Positions 1 to 6,573 of a stretch of DNA of 9,908 bases are shown here, in pieces. Origin of the DNA: Victivallales bacterium (GTDB taxonomy: Bacteria; Verrucomicrobiota; Lentisphaeria; Oligosphaerales; Oligosphaeraceae). The translations under genes and the position numbers were made by a program. Under the pieces are notes generated by a model, which was not told where the DNA came from, searched no databases, and saw only the letters and a list, made by a program, of their open reading frames with translations. Each line of letters opens with the position of its first letter. Position 1 is the first letter of the stretch. Location of the stretch: contig JAFYIW010000078.1 in assembly GCA_017538465.1 (NCBI GenBank), forward strand, positions 1-9,908, written 5' to 3'.

Positions 1-1247
1 AAGAACTGGGCGGCACCTGCCTGAATGTCGGCTGCATCCCGACCAAGACCTTCATGCGCAGCGCGAAGGCCCTGGAGGAGTGCAACGAGGCGGCTGCCTA
101 CGGCATCAAGGCCGCCGCAGCCACGCTGGACATGGCGGCGGTTCAGGCGCGCAAGCAGAAGGTCGTGGCGCAGCTGGTGAAAGGCGTCGCCGCGATGGAG
201 AAGGCCGCGGGCGTCGAGGTCGTGAAGGCCGAGGCGAAGATTGTCGGCGTCGGCAAAGTCGAGGCCGCCGGAAAGGTCTATGAGGGCGCGAACATCCTGG
301 TCGCCACTGGTTCCGTGCCGGCTTGCCCGCCCATCCCTGGTCTCAAGGACAACCCGCTGGTGCTCGACTCCACGGGCATTCTCGCGCTGGACAAGGTGCC
401 GAAGGCGCTCGTCGTCATCGGCGGCGGCGTGATTGGCCTGGAGTTCGCCAGTTTCTTTGCGACCGCCGGCGCGAAGGTCACCATCGTCGAGATGATGCCC
501 AAGATCGCCCCCGTGGTGGATGACGAGATTGGCCAGCAGCTCCACAAGGCGCTGGTGCGCGCGGGCATCACCATCAATTTGAACTGCAAGGTCGTCAAGA
601 TCGAGGGTTCCACGCTGCACTACCTTGACCCGGAGGGCAAGGAGCAGGCCGTGACTGGCGACTATGTGCTCAACTCCACGGGTCGCCGTGCGGTGATGCA
701 GGGCATCGGTCTGGAGGAGGTCCACGTCGAGACGAACCGCAAAGGCATCGTGACCGATGAGTTCGGCCACACCAGCGTCCCGGGCATCTGGGCGTGCGGC
801 GACGTGACTGGACGCTGCCTGCTGGCGCATGCCGCCACCCGCGAGGGCATCGTGGCGGTCAACAACATGTTCGGCATCCAGGACCGCATGAGCTACAAGG
901 CCATCCCGTCCGTGATCTTCACGCATCCCGAGGTCGCCCAGGTCGGCGCGACCGAGCAGGAACTTCAGGCCAAGGGCATCGCCTATCGCAAGGCCGTCGT
1001 CCCGATGGCGCTGGCGGGACGCTTCATGGTGGACTTCGCCGGCAAGAACGGCACGGTGAAGGTTCTCCTCAGCGAGAAATACGGCCAGGTCCTTGGCGTG
1101 CACGCCATCGGCGGCTGCGCCGGCGAGTTCATCTGCGCGGCCTCCGCGATGGTCGGCCAGGAGATGACCAACGAGACCGTCCGCCGCATTGTCTTCCCGC
1201 ACCCCACTGTCTCCGAATCCATCCGCGAGGCGGTGCTGCACGCTTAA
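1..1247 (+). CDS. lpdA: Dihydrolipoamide dehydrogenase (E3), 5'-truncated by the window edge
   Basis: This FAD-dependent disulfide oxidoreductase reoxidises the dihydrolipoyl groups of 2-oxoacid dehydrogenase complexes and passes electrons to NAD+. The reading frame is open from base 3 onward, upstream of the first ATG at 54, so the gene starts before the window. The first visible codons encode ELGGTCLNVGCIPTK, the family's redox-active CxxxxC site. Taking ATG 54 as the start would delete this site. Further motifs are the NAD-binding VVIGGGVIGLEF (about 407-442), the second FAD motif GIWACGDVTGR (about 783-815), and the C-terminal dimerisation domain with the catalytic His-Glu motif HPTVSES (about 1201-1221). 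Roughly 30-40 N-terminal residues with the first FAD GxGxxG motif are missing. The E1 gene follows on the same strand after 158 bases, which supports a role in that complex. A mercuric or glutathione reductase is less likely given the C-terminal HPTxxE and this context. Confidence 0.95.
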   Translation, partial: ELGGTCLNVGCIPTKTFMRSAKALEECNEAAAYGIKAAAATLDMAAVQARKQKVVAQLVKGVAAMEKAAGVEVVKAEAKIVGVGKVEAAGKVYEGANILVATGSVPACPPIPGLKDNPLVLDSTGILALDKVPKALVVIGGGVIGLEFASFFATAGAKVTIVEMMPKIAPVVDDEIGQQLHKALVRAGITINLNCKVVKIEGSTLHYLDPEGKEQAVTGDYVLNSTGRRAVMQGIGLEEVHVETNRKGIVTDEFGHTSVPGIWACGDVTGRCLLAHAATREGIVAVNNMFGIQDRMSYKAIPSVIFTHPEVAQVGATEQELQAKGIAYRKAVVPMALAGRFMVDFAGKNGTVKVLLSEKYGQVLGVHAIGGCAGEFICAASAMVGQEMTNETVRRIVFPHPTVSESIREAVLHA

Positions 1248-1253
1248 CCCAGA

Positions 1254-1281
1254 GTTTAAAGTCTAAAGTCAAAAGGTTAAA
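1254..1281 (+). repeat. Heptameric degenerate tandem repeat, four units
   Basis: Beginning six bases after the lpdA stop codon are four consecutive 7-base units at 1254, 1261, 1268 and 1275. The first two are GTTTAAA and GTCTAAA. Each unit starts with G and has AAA in positions 5-7. The tract is non-coding and AT-rich, unlike the GC-rich genes beside it. A similar 7-base register recurs at 3914-3941 and at the window end. Function is unknown. Confidence 0.7.
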
Positions 1282-1284
1282 GTG

Positions 1285-1323
1285 TTTCAGTTTCAAATTT
1301 CGGAGTTTGAAATAGCACTGAAA
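1285..1323. repeat. AT-rich inverted repeat upstream of the E1 gene
   Basis: TTTCAAA at 1291-1297 is the exact reverse complement of TTTGAAA at 1306-1312, with an 8-base loop. The stem continues with TTTCAG at 1285-1290 against CTGAAA at 1318-1323 across a 5-base bulge on the 3' side. This gives 13 base pairs in total. No T-run follows, so it does not look like an intrinsic terminator. It could be a dyad operator, an RNA hairpin in an lpdA-E1 transcript, or a by-product of the adjoining repeat tract. Confidence 0.5.
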
Positions 1324-1366
1324 TCAATACCTAAAGGCTTGGACAACTTTTCAGTCATTTTTGTTT

Positions 1367-1394
1367 GTTATCATAACTCACTAAACCACAAGGA
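1367..1394 (+). promoter_or_regulatory. Possible -10 element, small palindrome and Shine-Dalgarno before E1
   Basis: TATCAT at 1369-1374 resembles a -10 box and lies inside the palindrome GTTATCATAAC (1367-1377). No convincing -35 is found at the normal distance (TTGGAC at 1339-1344 is 24 bases away), so a promoter here is only possible. AAGGA at 1390-1394 is a reasonable ribosome-binding site, although its 11-base distance to the ATG at 1406 is long. Confidence 0.3.
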
Positions 1395-1405
1395 CTTAGA
1401 AAGCA

Positions 1406-3904
1406 ATGACCAAATGTCTAGTCGTCACCCCGGAAGATTGGTTCAAGCCGGGCAAAATCACCTTCAAGGACATCCCCGTCTGCCAGTACAAGAAGAGCCT
1501 CACCGAGGAGAAGAAGATCTACTCCAAAGAGGACTTCACGGCCATCTACCACGACATGCTGGTGTGCCACATCTTCGAGACGGTCATCAATGAGATCAAG
1601 CTCCAGGGCAAGTTCGAGGACGTCGCCTACAAGCATCCCGGCCCGGCTCACCTGTCGCTCGGCCAGGCCGCGACCGCCGTCGGCGCCGCCTACAACCTGG
1701 ACATGAATGACTTCACCTTCGGCAGCCACCGCTCGCACTCCGAGATTCTGGCGAAGGGCCTCTCCGCCATCCGCAAGCTGGATGACGCGAAGCTCCAGAA
1801 GATCATGGAGGACTTCTTCGGCGGCGCGACGCTGAAGGTCGTGCAGGAGCACTGCAAGTGCACCACCGTCAAGGACCTCGCCAAGTACTTCCTCATCTAC
1901 GGCGCCTACGCGGAGATCTTCGCCCGCGTGACCGGCTTCAACAAGGGCTGGGGCGGCTCGATGCACTGCTTCTTCACCCCGTTCGGCATCTATCCGAACA
2001 ACGCCATCGTCGGCGGAAGCGGCCCCGTGGCGCCCGGCGCCGCGCTCTTCAAACTGGTCAATGACCAGAAGGGCATCGTGCTGTGCAATATCGGCGACGC
2101 CTCCTTCGGCTGCGGACCGGTGTGGGAAGGCCTGATGTTCTCCGCGATGGGCCAGTTCAAGACGCTGTGGAAAGAGAAGGGCTTCAAGGGCATGCCCATC
2201 CTCTTCAACTGCTCCAACAACATCTACGGCATGGGCGGCCAGACCGCCGGCAGCGAGAAGGAGAACTGGCTCGGCGAGACGATGGGCTACGGCCAGCTCG
2301 CACGTATCGGCGCGGGCGTGGATCCCGACCAGATGTTCTCCGAACGCGTGAACGGCTATGACCCGCTCGCCGTCGCCGACGCCGTGAAGCGCCAGAAGGA
2401 CCACCTGCTGAAGGGCGAAGGCCCCGCGCTGCTCGACGTGTGCACCTACCGCATTGGCGGTCACTCCCCCTCCGACGCCTCCAGCTACCGCACCAAGGAG
2501 GAACTCGACATCTGGAAGGCCTTTGATCCCATCCAGCACTACCGCGAGAAGATGGTCAAGGGCAAGATCTTCACCGAACTGGAGGCCGCCGCCGTCGAGA
2601 AGCAGGTCCACGACATGGTCAAGGAGTGCTTCATCCTCGCCATCGACAAGGACATCTCCAAGTACGAGGCGCTCGACTCGATGTTCATCGAGTCCGTGAT
2701 GTTCTCCAACAAGAAGCTGGAGTCCTGCGACGAGTCCCGCAAGGGCGATGCCGACTTCCTCCAGCCCCTCGCCGAGAACGAGCAGTTCAAGAAGATCCAG
2801 AAGAAGCAGCGCTACTTCGCGGACGCCGAGGGCAAACCCTACTCCAAGATGCTGGTTTACAACATCTGCGACGCCGTCTTCGAGGCGATGACCAACCGCT
2901 TCTCCAAGGATCCTACCATGGTCGCCTTCGGCGAAGACAACCGCGACTGGGGCGGCGCGTACGCCTGCTACCGCGGCCTCACCGAGCTGCTGCCGTATCA
3001 CCGCTTCTTCAACTCCCCGATCTCCGAGGCCGCCATCATCGGCGCCGCGGTGGGCTACGCGCTGGCCGGTGGCCGCGCCGTCGCCGAAATCATGTACTGC
3101 GACTTCATCGGCCGCTGCGGCGACGAGCTGTTCAACCAGCTCTCCAAGTGGCAGGCGATGTCCGGCGGCGTGCTGCGCATGCCGGTCGTGGTGCGCATCT
3201 CCGTGGGCTTCAAGTATGGCGCACAGCACTCGCAGGACTGGTCCAGCATCTTCACCCACATTCCGGGCCTGAAGGTCATCTATCCCGTCACCCCGTATGA
3301 CGCGAAGGGCCTGCTCAACAGCGCGCTCGCTGGCACCGACCCCGTGATCTGCCTGGAATCCCAGCAGTGCTACGCCCGTGGCGAAGAGTTCCACCAGGGC
3401 GGCGTGCCGGAAGGCTACTACGAGATTCCGATTGGCGAACCCGACGTGAAGAAGGTCGGCAAGGACCTCACCATGATCACCGTCGGACCGATGCTCTACA
3501 AGGCGCTGGAGGCCGCGAAGGAACTCCAGGAGAAGTATGGCATCGATGCCGAGGTCATCGACCTGCGCTCCCTCAACCCGCTCAACTACGACAAGCTGGT
3601 CGAGTCCATCAAGAAGACTGGCAAGGGCATCCTGATGAGCGAGGCCGTCGAGCGTGGCAACGTGATGCAGAATGTCGCCGCCAACCTCAGCCAGCTCGCC
3701 TTCGACTACCTCGATGCGCCGCTGGCCGTCCTCGGCAGCCGCAACTGGGTCTCTCCCGCCGCCGAACTGGAGTCCAAGTTCTTCCCACAGGTCGGCTGGA
3801 TTCTGGACACCATCCACGAGCGCATCATGCCGCTGAAGGGCTACACCCCCAGCGTGAATCGTTCCCTCGGCGAACTGGCCCGCACCGCTCGCCAGGGCGT
3901 GTAA
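1406..3904 (+). CDS. 2-oxoacid dehydrogenase E1 component, fused alpha and beta subunits
   Basis: This thiamine-diphosphate enzyme decarboxylates a 2-oxoacid and transfers the acyl group to the lipoyl arm of E2. The 832-residue product contains both E1 subunits in one chain. The alpha half (about 1-430) has the SHRSH motif (107-111), GGSMH (183-187), a TPP/Mg motif running from GDAS (230-233) to NN (271-272), and the GGHSPSDASSYR loop (351-362). A charged linker (about 435-480) leads to the beta half (about 481-832), which has AFGED (507-511), the NSPISEAA segment with the TPP-activating Glu541, AQHSQ (606-610), and the C-terminal transketolase domain. The usual GDG of the TPP motif is GDA here. 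The start at 1406 has AAGGA 11 bases upstream and gives a full-length N-terminus. Neighbouring lpdA supports complex membership. Pyruvate is the likeliest substrate, but branched-chain 2-oxoacid or acetoin cannot be excluded from sequence alone. Codon use is strongly C/G-ending, suggesting high expression. Confidence 0.93.
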   Translation: MTKCLVVTPEDWFKPGKITFKDIPVCQYKKSLTEEKKIYSKEDFTAIYHDMLVCHIFETVINEIKLQGKFEDVAYKHPGPAHLSLGQAATAVGAAYNLDMNDFTFGSHRSHSEILAKGLSAIRKLDDAKLQKIMEDFFGGATLKVVQEHCKCTTVKDLAKYFLIYGAYAEIFARVTGFNKGWGGSMHCFFTPFGIYPNNAIVGGSGPVAPGAALFKLVNDQKGIVLCNIGDASFGCGPVWEGLMFSAMGQFKTLWKEKGFKGMPILFNCSNNIYGMGGQTAGSEKENWLGETMGYGQLARIGAGVDPDQMFSERVNGYDPLAVADAVKRQKDHLLKGEGPALLDVCTYRIGGHSPSDASSYRTKEELDIWKAFDPIQHYREKMVKGKIFTELEAAAVEKQVHDMVKECFILAIDKDISKYEALDSMFIESVMFSNKKLESCDESRKGDADFLQPLAENEQFKKIQKKQRYFADAEGKPYSKMLVYNICDAVFEAMTNRFSKDPTMVAFGEDNRDWGGAYACYRGLTELLPYHRFFNSPISEAAIIGAAVGYALAGGRAVAEIMYCDFIGRCGDELFNQLSKWQAMSGGVLRMPVVVRISVGFKYGAQHSQDWSSIFTHIPGLKVIYPVTPYDAKGLLNSALAGTDPVICLESQQCYARGEEFHQGGVPEGYYEIPIGEPDVKKVGKDLTMITVGPMLYKALEAAKELQEKYGIDAEVIDLRSLNPLNYDKLVESIKKTGKGILMSEAVERGNVMQNVAANLSQLAFDYLDAPLAVLGSRNWVSPAAELESKFFPQVGWILDTIHERIMPLKGYTPSVNRSLGELARTARQGV

Positions 3905-3913
3905 GCCAAGGAA

Positions 3914-3941
3914 GCCAAAAGCTAAAGGCTTAAAGCAGAAA
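3914..3941 (+). repeat. Heptameric degenerate tandem repeat, four units
   Basis: Nine bases after the E1 stop codon are four 7-base units at 3914, 3921, 3928 and 3935, for example GCCAAAA and GCTTAAA. Each starts with GC and has an A-rich second half. The last unit runs into the left arm of the terminator hairpin at 3939. Its period and A-phasing match the tract after lpdA, although the units themselves differ. Confidence 0.6.
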
Positions 3942-3980
3942 TCCCCCGGCGCCATCACAGGCTCCGGGGGATTTTCTTTT
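3939..3980 (+). terminator. Intrinsic terminator of the E1 gene, possibly bidirectional
   Basis: AAATCCCCCGG (3939-3949) pairs perfectly with CCGGGGGATTT (3964-3974). The inner GCC/GGC pairs (3951-3953 with 3960-3962) extend the stem past one mismatch, leaving a 6-base loop. A T-rich run (TCTTTT and onward) follows on the + strand. The hairpin begins 35 bases after the E1 stop. It is also 34 bases beyond the stop of the convergent ABC ATPase gene, so it may end both transcripts, though the T-tract is weaker on the - strand. Confidence 0.88.
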
Positions 3981-4007
3981 CTGTTTTCCGAGAAAAGCAG
4001 ATGGAAA

Positions 4008-4778
4008 TCAGTTGTCAGCGTGGCTCAGTTTTCTCAAGAAGGCCTGGGTTCGCGGATGCTTGGGATTGCCGATGACCTCCTCTGGAGGACCCTGTTCCAC
4101 AATTACGCCGTCCGCCATGAAGATCACGCGGTCGGAGACATGGCGCGCAAATTCGATTTCATGGGTTACGATGACCATCGTCATGTGGGCGGCGGCCAAA
4201 TCCTTGATGACCTTGAGGATCTCGCTGGTCAATTCGGGGTCCAGCGCGGAAGTCGGCTCGTCAAAGAAGATGATTTGCGGTTTGGAAATCAGCGCGCGTG
4301 CGATGGAGACGCGCTGCTGCTGGCCGCCCGACAGCTGGCAGGGATAGGCGTCCGCCTTGCTCTCCAGCCCCATGCGCTTTAACAGCGCCTTGGCGGCCGC
4401 GAGGACTTCCTCTTTGGGCCGTCCTTGCACGGAAATCGGTGCGTCGATGATGTTCTTCAGGACTGTCCAGTGGGGAAAGAGATTGAAGTTCTGGAAAACC
4501 AGCCCGAAGAACGCGCGCATTTTCTTAAGCGTGCGACCTGGGGCATAAACCGCACCATGGCCGGGCCTTTCCTCGCAGACCACGTTGCCTTGGTATTTCA
4601 TCGTGCCGTGCTCCATCGTCTCCAATAGCGTGGCACAGCGCAGGAAGGTGGATTTCCCGCTGCCGGAGGGACCGATGATGGAGACGATTTCGCCTGGCTC
4701 GATAGTCATGGAGATGTCTTTGAGGACTTCCAGGTCGCCGAACCGCTTGCTGAGATGACGGACTTCAAAGATTGACAT
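4008..4778 (-). CDS. Polar amino acid ABC transporter, ATP-binding protein
   Basis: This is the cytoplasmic ATPase that powers a polar amino acid importer of the GlnQ/HisP/ArtP class. In the 256-residue form I see Walker A GPSGSGKST (36-44), the Q-loop at Gln96 in LVFQNFNLFPH, the signature LSGGQQQR (149-156), Walker B IIFFDEPTSALDP (169-181) and the H-loop His206 in VTHE. The region between Walker A and the Q-loop (about 66-90) is expanded, as in HisP-type proteins. Two in-frame ATGs exist, at 4790 and 4778. I chose 4778 because GGAG lies 6 bases upstream of it, whereas the first ATG has no Shine-Dalgarno. The permease gene ends 21 bases upstream on the same strand. The exact amino acid transported cannot be read from the ATPase. 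Confidence 0.95.
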   Translation of the reverse strand: MSIFEVRHLSKRFGDLEVLKDISMTIEPGEIVSIIGPSGSGKSTFLRCATLLETMEHGTMKYQGNVVCEERPGHGAVYAPGRTLKKMRAFFGLVFQNFNLFPHWTVLKNIIDAPISVQGRPKEEVLAAAKALLKRMGLESKADAYPCQLSGGQQQRVSIARALISKPQIIFFDEPTSALDPELTSEILKVIKDLAAAHMTMVIVTHEIEFARHVSDRVIFMADGVIVEQGPPEEVIGNPKHPRTQAFLRKLSHADN

Positions 4779-4784
4779 AACTTT

Positions 4785-4788
4785 CTCC
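4785..4788 (-). promoter_or_regulatory. Ribosome-binding site deciding the ATPase start
   Basis: Read on the - strand, GGAG sits 6 bases before the ATG at 4778 and directly overlaps the alternative ATG at 4790. This spacing favours the shorter protein beginning MSIFEVRHL. Confidence 0.65.
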
Positions 4789-4799
4789 ATTCAATTTAA

Positions 4800-5573
4800 T
4801 TATTGATAATAGTTCAACTTCCGTTCGCAACGCTCCATCACGTAGGCGACCACGAAATTGAAGATGTAGTAGAAAACCGCCGCGGCGACAAAGGGGGCCA
4901 TGGAACTTTGGGAGGCAGCCAACTGCTTGGCGATCGTGAACATTTCCGCGCAGGCGACCGCATAAGCCAGCGATGTGTCCTTGGTCAACGTGATGATTTC
5001 ATTGGTCACGGGAGGCAGGGTGCGCTTGATGACCTGCGGGAGGATGATCTTGAAAAAGGTCTGAAGACGGCTGTAGCCGAGCACATTCGCGGCCTCATAC
5101 TGGCCGATTGGGATGGATTCGATGCCGGCGCGATAGATTTCCGCGAAGTATGCGGCGTAATTCAACGAGAAGGCAATGATGACCGCAGGGAAACGATAGG
5201 CGTCAGATAATGATATGTCTAGATTAAAAAACTGGAATACATAATACGGGCCAAAGAAGATAATCAGAATCTGCAGCATCAGCGGCGTGCCACGCATGAT
5301 TGAGATATACAGCTTCGCCGGCCACGAGAGGATTTTCAGTCTGCTCATTCGGACATTGCACAACGCCATTCCCAAAGGCATCGAGAAGAGCAGGGTGAAT
5401 CCGAAGATCGCCACGGTCAAGCCAAAGCCTTTGAGCAATTGGATGAGGATTGAAGAAAGCCATTCCCAGTCTATGGATGATATCATTAATTTCGTGAACA
5501 AATAACCTGCCACGAGCAAGCCAATGACATTGAACCCTCTGATAAGGATTAAAGAAAGCCTAGACCATTTCAT
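4800..5573 (-). CDS. Polar amino acid ABC transporter, permease
   Basis: This integral inner-membrane subunit forms the translocation path for the importer and belongs to the HisM/GlnP permease family. The 257-residue product shows hydrophobic segments at about 15-33, 48-72, 88-115, 128-148 and 226-246. The cytoplasmic EAA loop, which docks on the ATPase, is clear (about 145-181), with GQYEAANVLGYS in its centre and LPQ at its end. One permease gene is present, so the transporter is probably a homodimer. The start at 5573 gives a normal N-terminus, but I see no Shine-Dalgarno before it. A 10-base direct repeat overlaps the start codon. The gene lies 133 bases downstream of the binding-protein gene and 21 bases upstream of the ATPase start, consistent with one operon. 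Codon use is less C/G-biased than in the flanking housekeeping genes. Confidence 0.93.
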   Translation of the reverse strand: MKWSRLSLILIRGFNVIGLLVAGYLFTKLMISSIDWEWLSSILIQLLKGFGLTVAIFGFTLLFSMPLGMALCNVRMSRLKILSWPAKLYISIMRGTPLMLQILIIFFGPYYVFQFFNLDISLSDAYRFPAVIIAFSLNYAAYFAEIYRAGIESIPIGQYEAANVLGYSRLQTFFKIILPQVIKRTLPPVTNEIITLTKDTSLAYAVACAEMFTIAKQLAASQSSMAPFVAAAVFYYIFNFVVAYVMERCERKLNYYQ

Positions 5574-5604
5574 GGATAACTATATTGAGCGATGATGGAT
5601 AACT
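5572..5604 (-). repeat. 10-base direct repeat at the permease start
   Basis: The + strand sequence ATGGATAACT occurs at 5572-5581 and again at 5595-5604, 23 bases apart. On the coding (-) strand this is AGTTATCCAT, and the second copy runs into the permease start codon. It could be a duplicated protein- or RNA-binding site, or chance. Confidence 0.35.
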
Positions 5605-5653
5605 GGGGCAATGGTGTATCAACCAGGAAAATACGACCGGCGCAAAGAAGGAA

Positions 5654-5690
5654 CTCGCCGGAAGATCGTTGGTTCGAGTCTTCCGGCGAG
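5654..5690 (-). promoter_or_regulatory. Perfect hairpin between binding-protein and permease genes
   Basis: CTCGCCGGAAGA (5654-5665) is the exact reverse complement of TCTTCCGGCGAG (5679-5690), giving a 12-bp stem and a 13-base loop. It begins 17 bases after the stop codon of the binding-protein gene. On the - strand it is followed by TTCCTTCTTTG, an interrupted T-rich stretch. It could be a leaky terminator or a 3'-end stabiliser. Either would leave more message for the binding protein than for the membrane subunits, as known in other binding-protein operons. Confidence 0.7.
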
Positions 5691-5706
5691 GGCGGGATGA
5701 CAAAGT

Positions 5707-6516
5707 TTACTCGCGGATGGACATATCCACGCCGTTAAACCACTTTTGGGAAATGGCCTTGAAAGTTCCGTCCGTAATCATCTGGTTGAGAGTCTCCTGA
5801 ACCAGGTCACGCAACTCGTTGTTGCCCAGTTTGAAGCCAACGCCATACTGCTCGTCTTGGAGCGTTTCTTCCAGGATACGGAACTGATCGGGCCTTTTCT
5901 GGAGGAAGTCGCGCGCGACGCCATCATCCACAATGACTGCCTCGCAGGCGCCGGTTTCCAATTCCATAAAGGCAATCTGGTAGTTCTCGACCGGAGTCAA
6001 TTTTTTCAAAGATGCTTTCAATGCAGCGTGTTCTTCGCTATTGATTGCTTCCAGTCCAGAAGAGTCCTTTTGGGTGTCAACTACGTGTCCCGCAAGGTCA
6101 GCAAGGGTCTGGATGTCGCTGTTGTTTTTGACTGCCACCACTTGCGATGCATTTACGTATGGGGTGGTCCAGGTGTATTTGTCTAGACGATCTTCACTCA
6201 TGGTGAAGCCATTCCAGATGCAGTTGATGGTCCAAGTATCCAGCTCGGCGTCCTTGGCATCCCAGTCAATCGGTTTGAATTCAATTTTCCAGCCGCGGCG
6301 TTTGGCGACTTCCTTGGCCAGATCAAGGTCAAAGCCGACCAACTCGCCTTTTTCGTTGCGGAAGCCGTATGGCGGGAATCCAGGGTCAAGACCGACAACA
6401 AGGACAAAGTCCGGCGCTTGGGGATCCTTGTTTTGAACCCGTTTACATCCGACGGAGGAAAGCAGGACAGCCACGCCAATCAAGGCGCACATCAACAGGA
6501 AAAACTTTTTCATCAT
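5707..6516 (-). CDS. Amino acid ABC transporter substrate-binding lipoprotein (SBP family 3)
   Basis: This is the extracytoplasmic receptor that captures an amino acid and delivers it to the permease. The 269-residue product begins with a basic then hydrophobic signal segment (1-23) ending in SSVGC. Cys24 is the likely lipidation site, although the usual Leu at -3 is Ser here. The mature domain opens with the family signature GLDPGFPPYGFRNEKGELVG (42-61) followed by FDLDLAKEV. Arg110 in MSEDR is the expected carboxylate-binding residue, and Asp197 in VDDG the likely amino-group ligand. These point to an alpha-amino acid ligand, but its side chain cannot be inferred. Two adjacent ATGs (6516, 6513) are possible starts, and neither has a clear Shine-Dalgarno. 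The permease and ATPase genes lie downstream on the same strand. Confidence 0.93.
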   Translation of the reverse strand: MMKKFFLLMCALIGVAVLLSSVGCKRVQNKDPQAPDFVLVVGLDPGFPPYGFRNEKGELVGFDLDLAKEVAKRRGWKIEFKPIDWDAKDAELDTWTINCIWNGFTMSEDRLDKYTWTTPYVNASQVVAVKNNSDIQTLADLAGHVVDTQKDSSGLEAINSEEHAALKASLKKLTPVENYQIAFMELETGACEAVIVDDGVARDFLQKRPDQFRILEETLQDEQYGVGFKLGNNELRDLVQETLNQMITDGTFKAISQKWFNGVDMSIRE

Positions 6517-6540
6517 CTTTGAGTTGTTGGGGTAGGGTGG

Positions 6541-6563
6541 AAAAAAGCCTGGCGGAAACCAGG
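6541..6563 (-). terminator. Terminator-like hairpin between the small ORF and the binding-protein gene
   Basis: On the - strand CCTGG (6563-6559) pairs with CCAGG (6552-6548) around a 6-base loop. It is followed by C and six T residues (6546-6541). The stem has only 5 bp, so termination is probably partial. It lies 10 bases after the stop of the 62-codon ORF and 24 bases before the binding-protein start. This is the position expected for an attenuator or for the end of a separate small transcript. Confidence 0.55.
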
Positions 6564-6573
6564 ATGGGAAAAC

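Noticed and set aside
54..56. ATG at 54 as the start of the lpdA product
   Set aside because: The frame is open upstream and encodes the essential CxxxxC redox site, so the true start is outside the window.
1254..1281. CRISPR-like repeat array
   Set aside because: Units are only 7 bases with no spacers, and no cas genes are in the window.
3367..3933. 188-codon + strand ORF in another frame over the E1 C-terminus
   Set aside because: It is Arg/Gly-rich, lacks any motif, and lies inside the well-supported beta domain.
1418..3958. 846-codon ORF antisense to the E1 gene
   Set aside because: The sense strand has unmistakable E1 motifs over its whole length. The antisense frame is open because of GC-rich codon bias, and its product is low-complexity with no recognisable domain.
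4788..4790. ATG at 4790 as the ATPase start
   Set aside because: It has no Shine-Dalgarno, and its own bases form the GGAG that fits the ATG at 4778. It remains possible but less likely.
5667..5690. tRNA T-arm-like GGTTCGAGTC, suggesting a tRNA or attachment-site remnant
   Set aside because: The flanking bases do not form a proper 5-bp T-stem, no acceptor, D or anticodon arm is present, and the segment is better explained as the loop and arm of the 12-bp hairpin.
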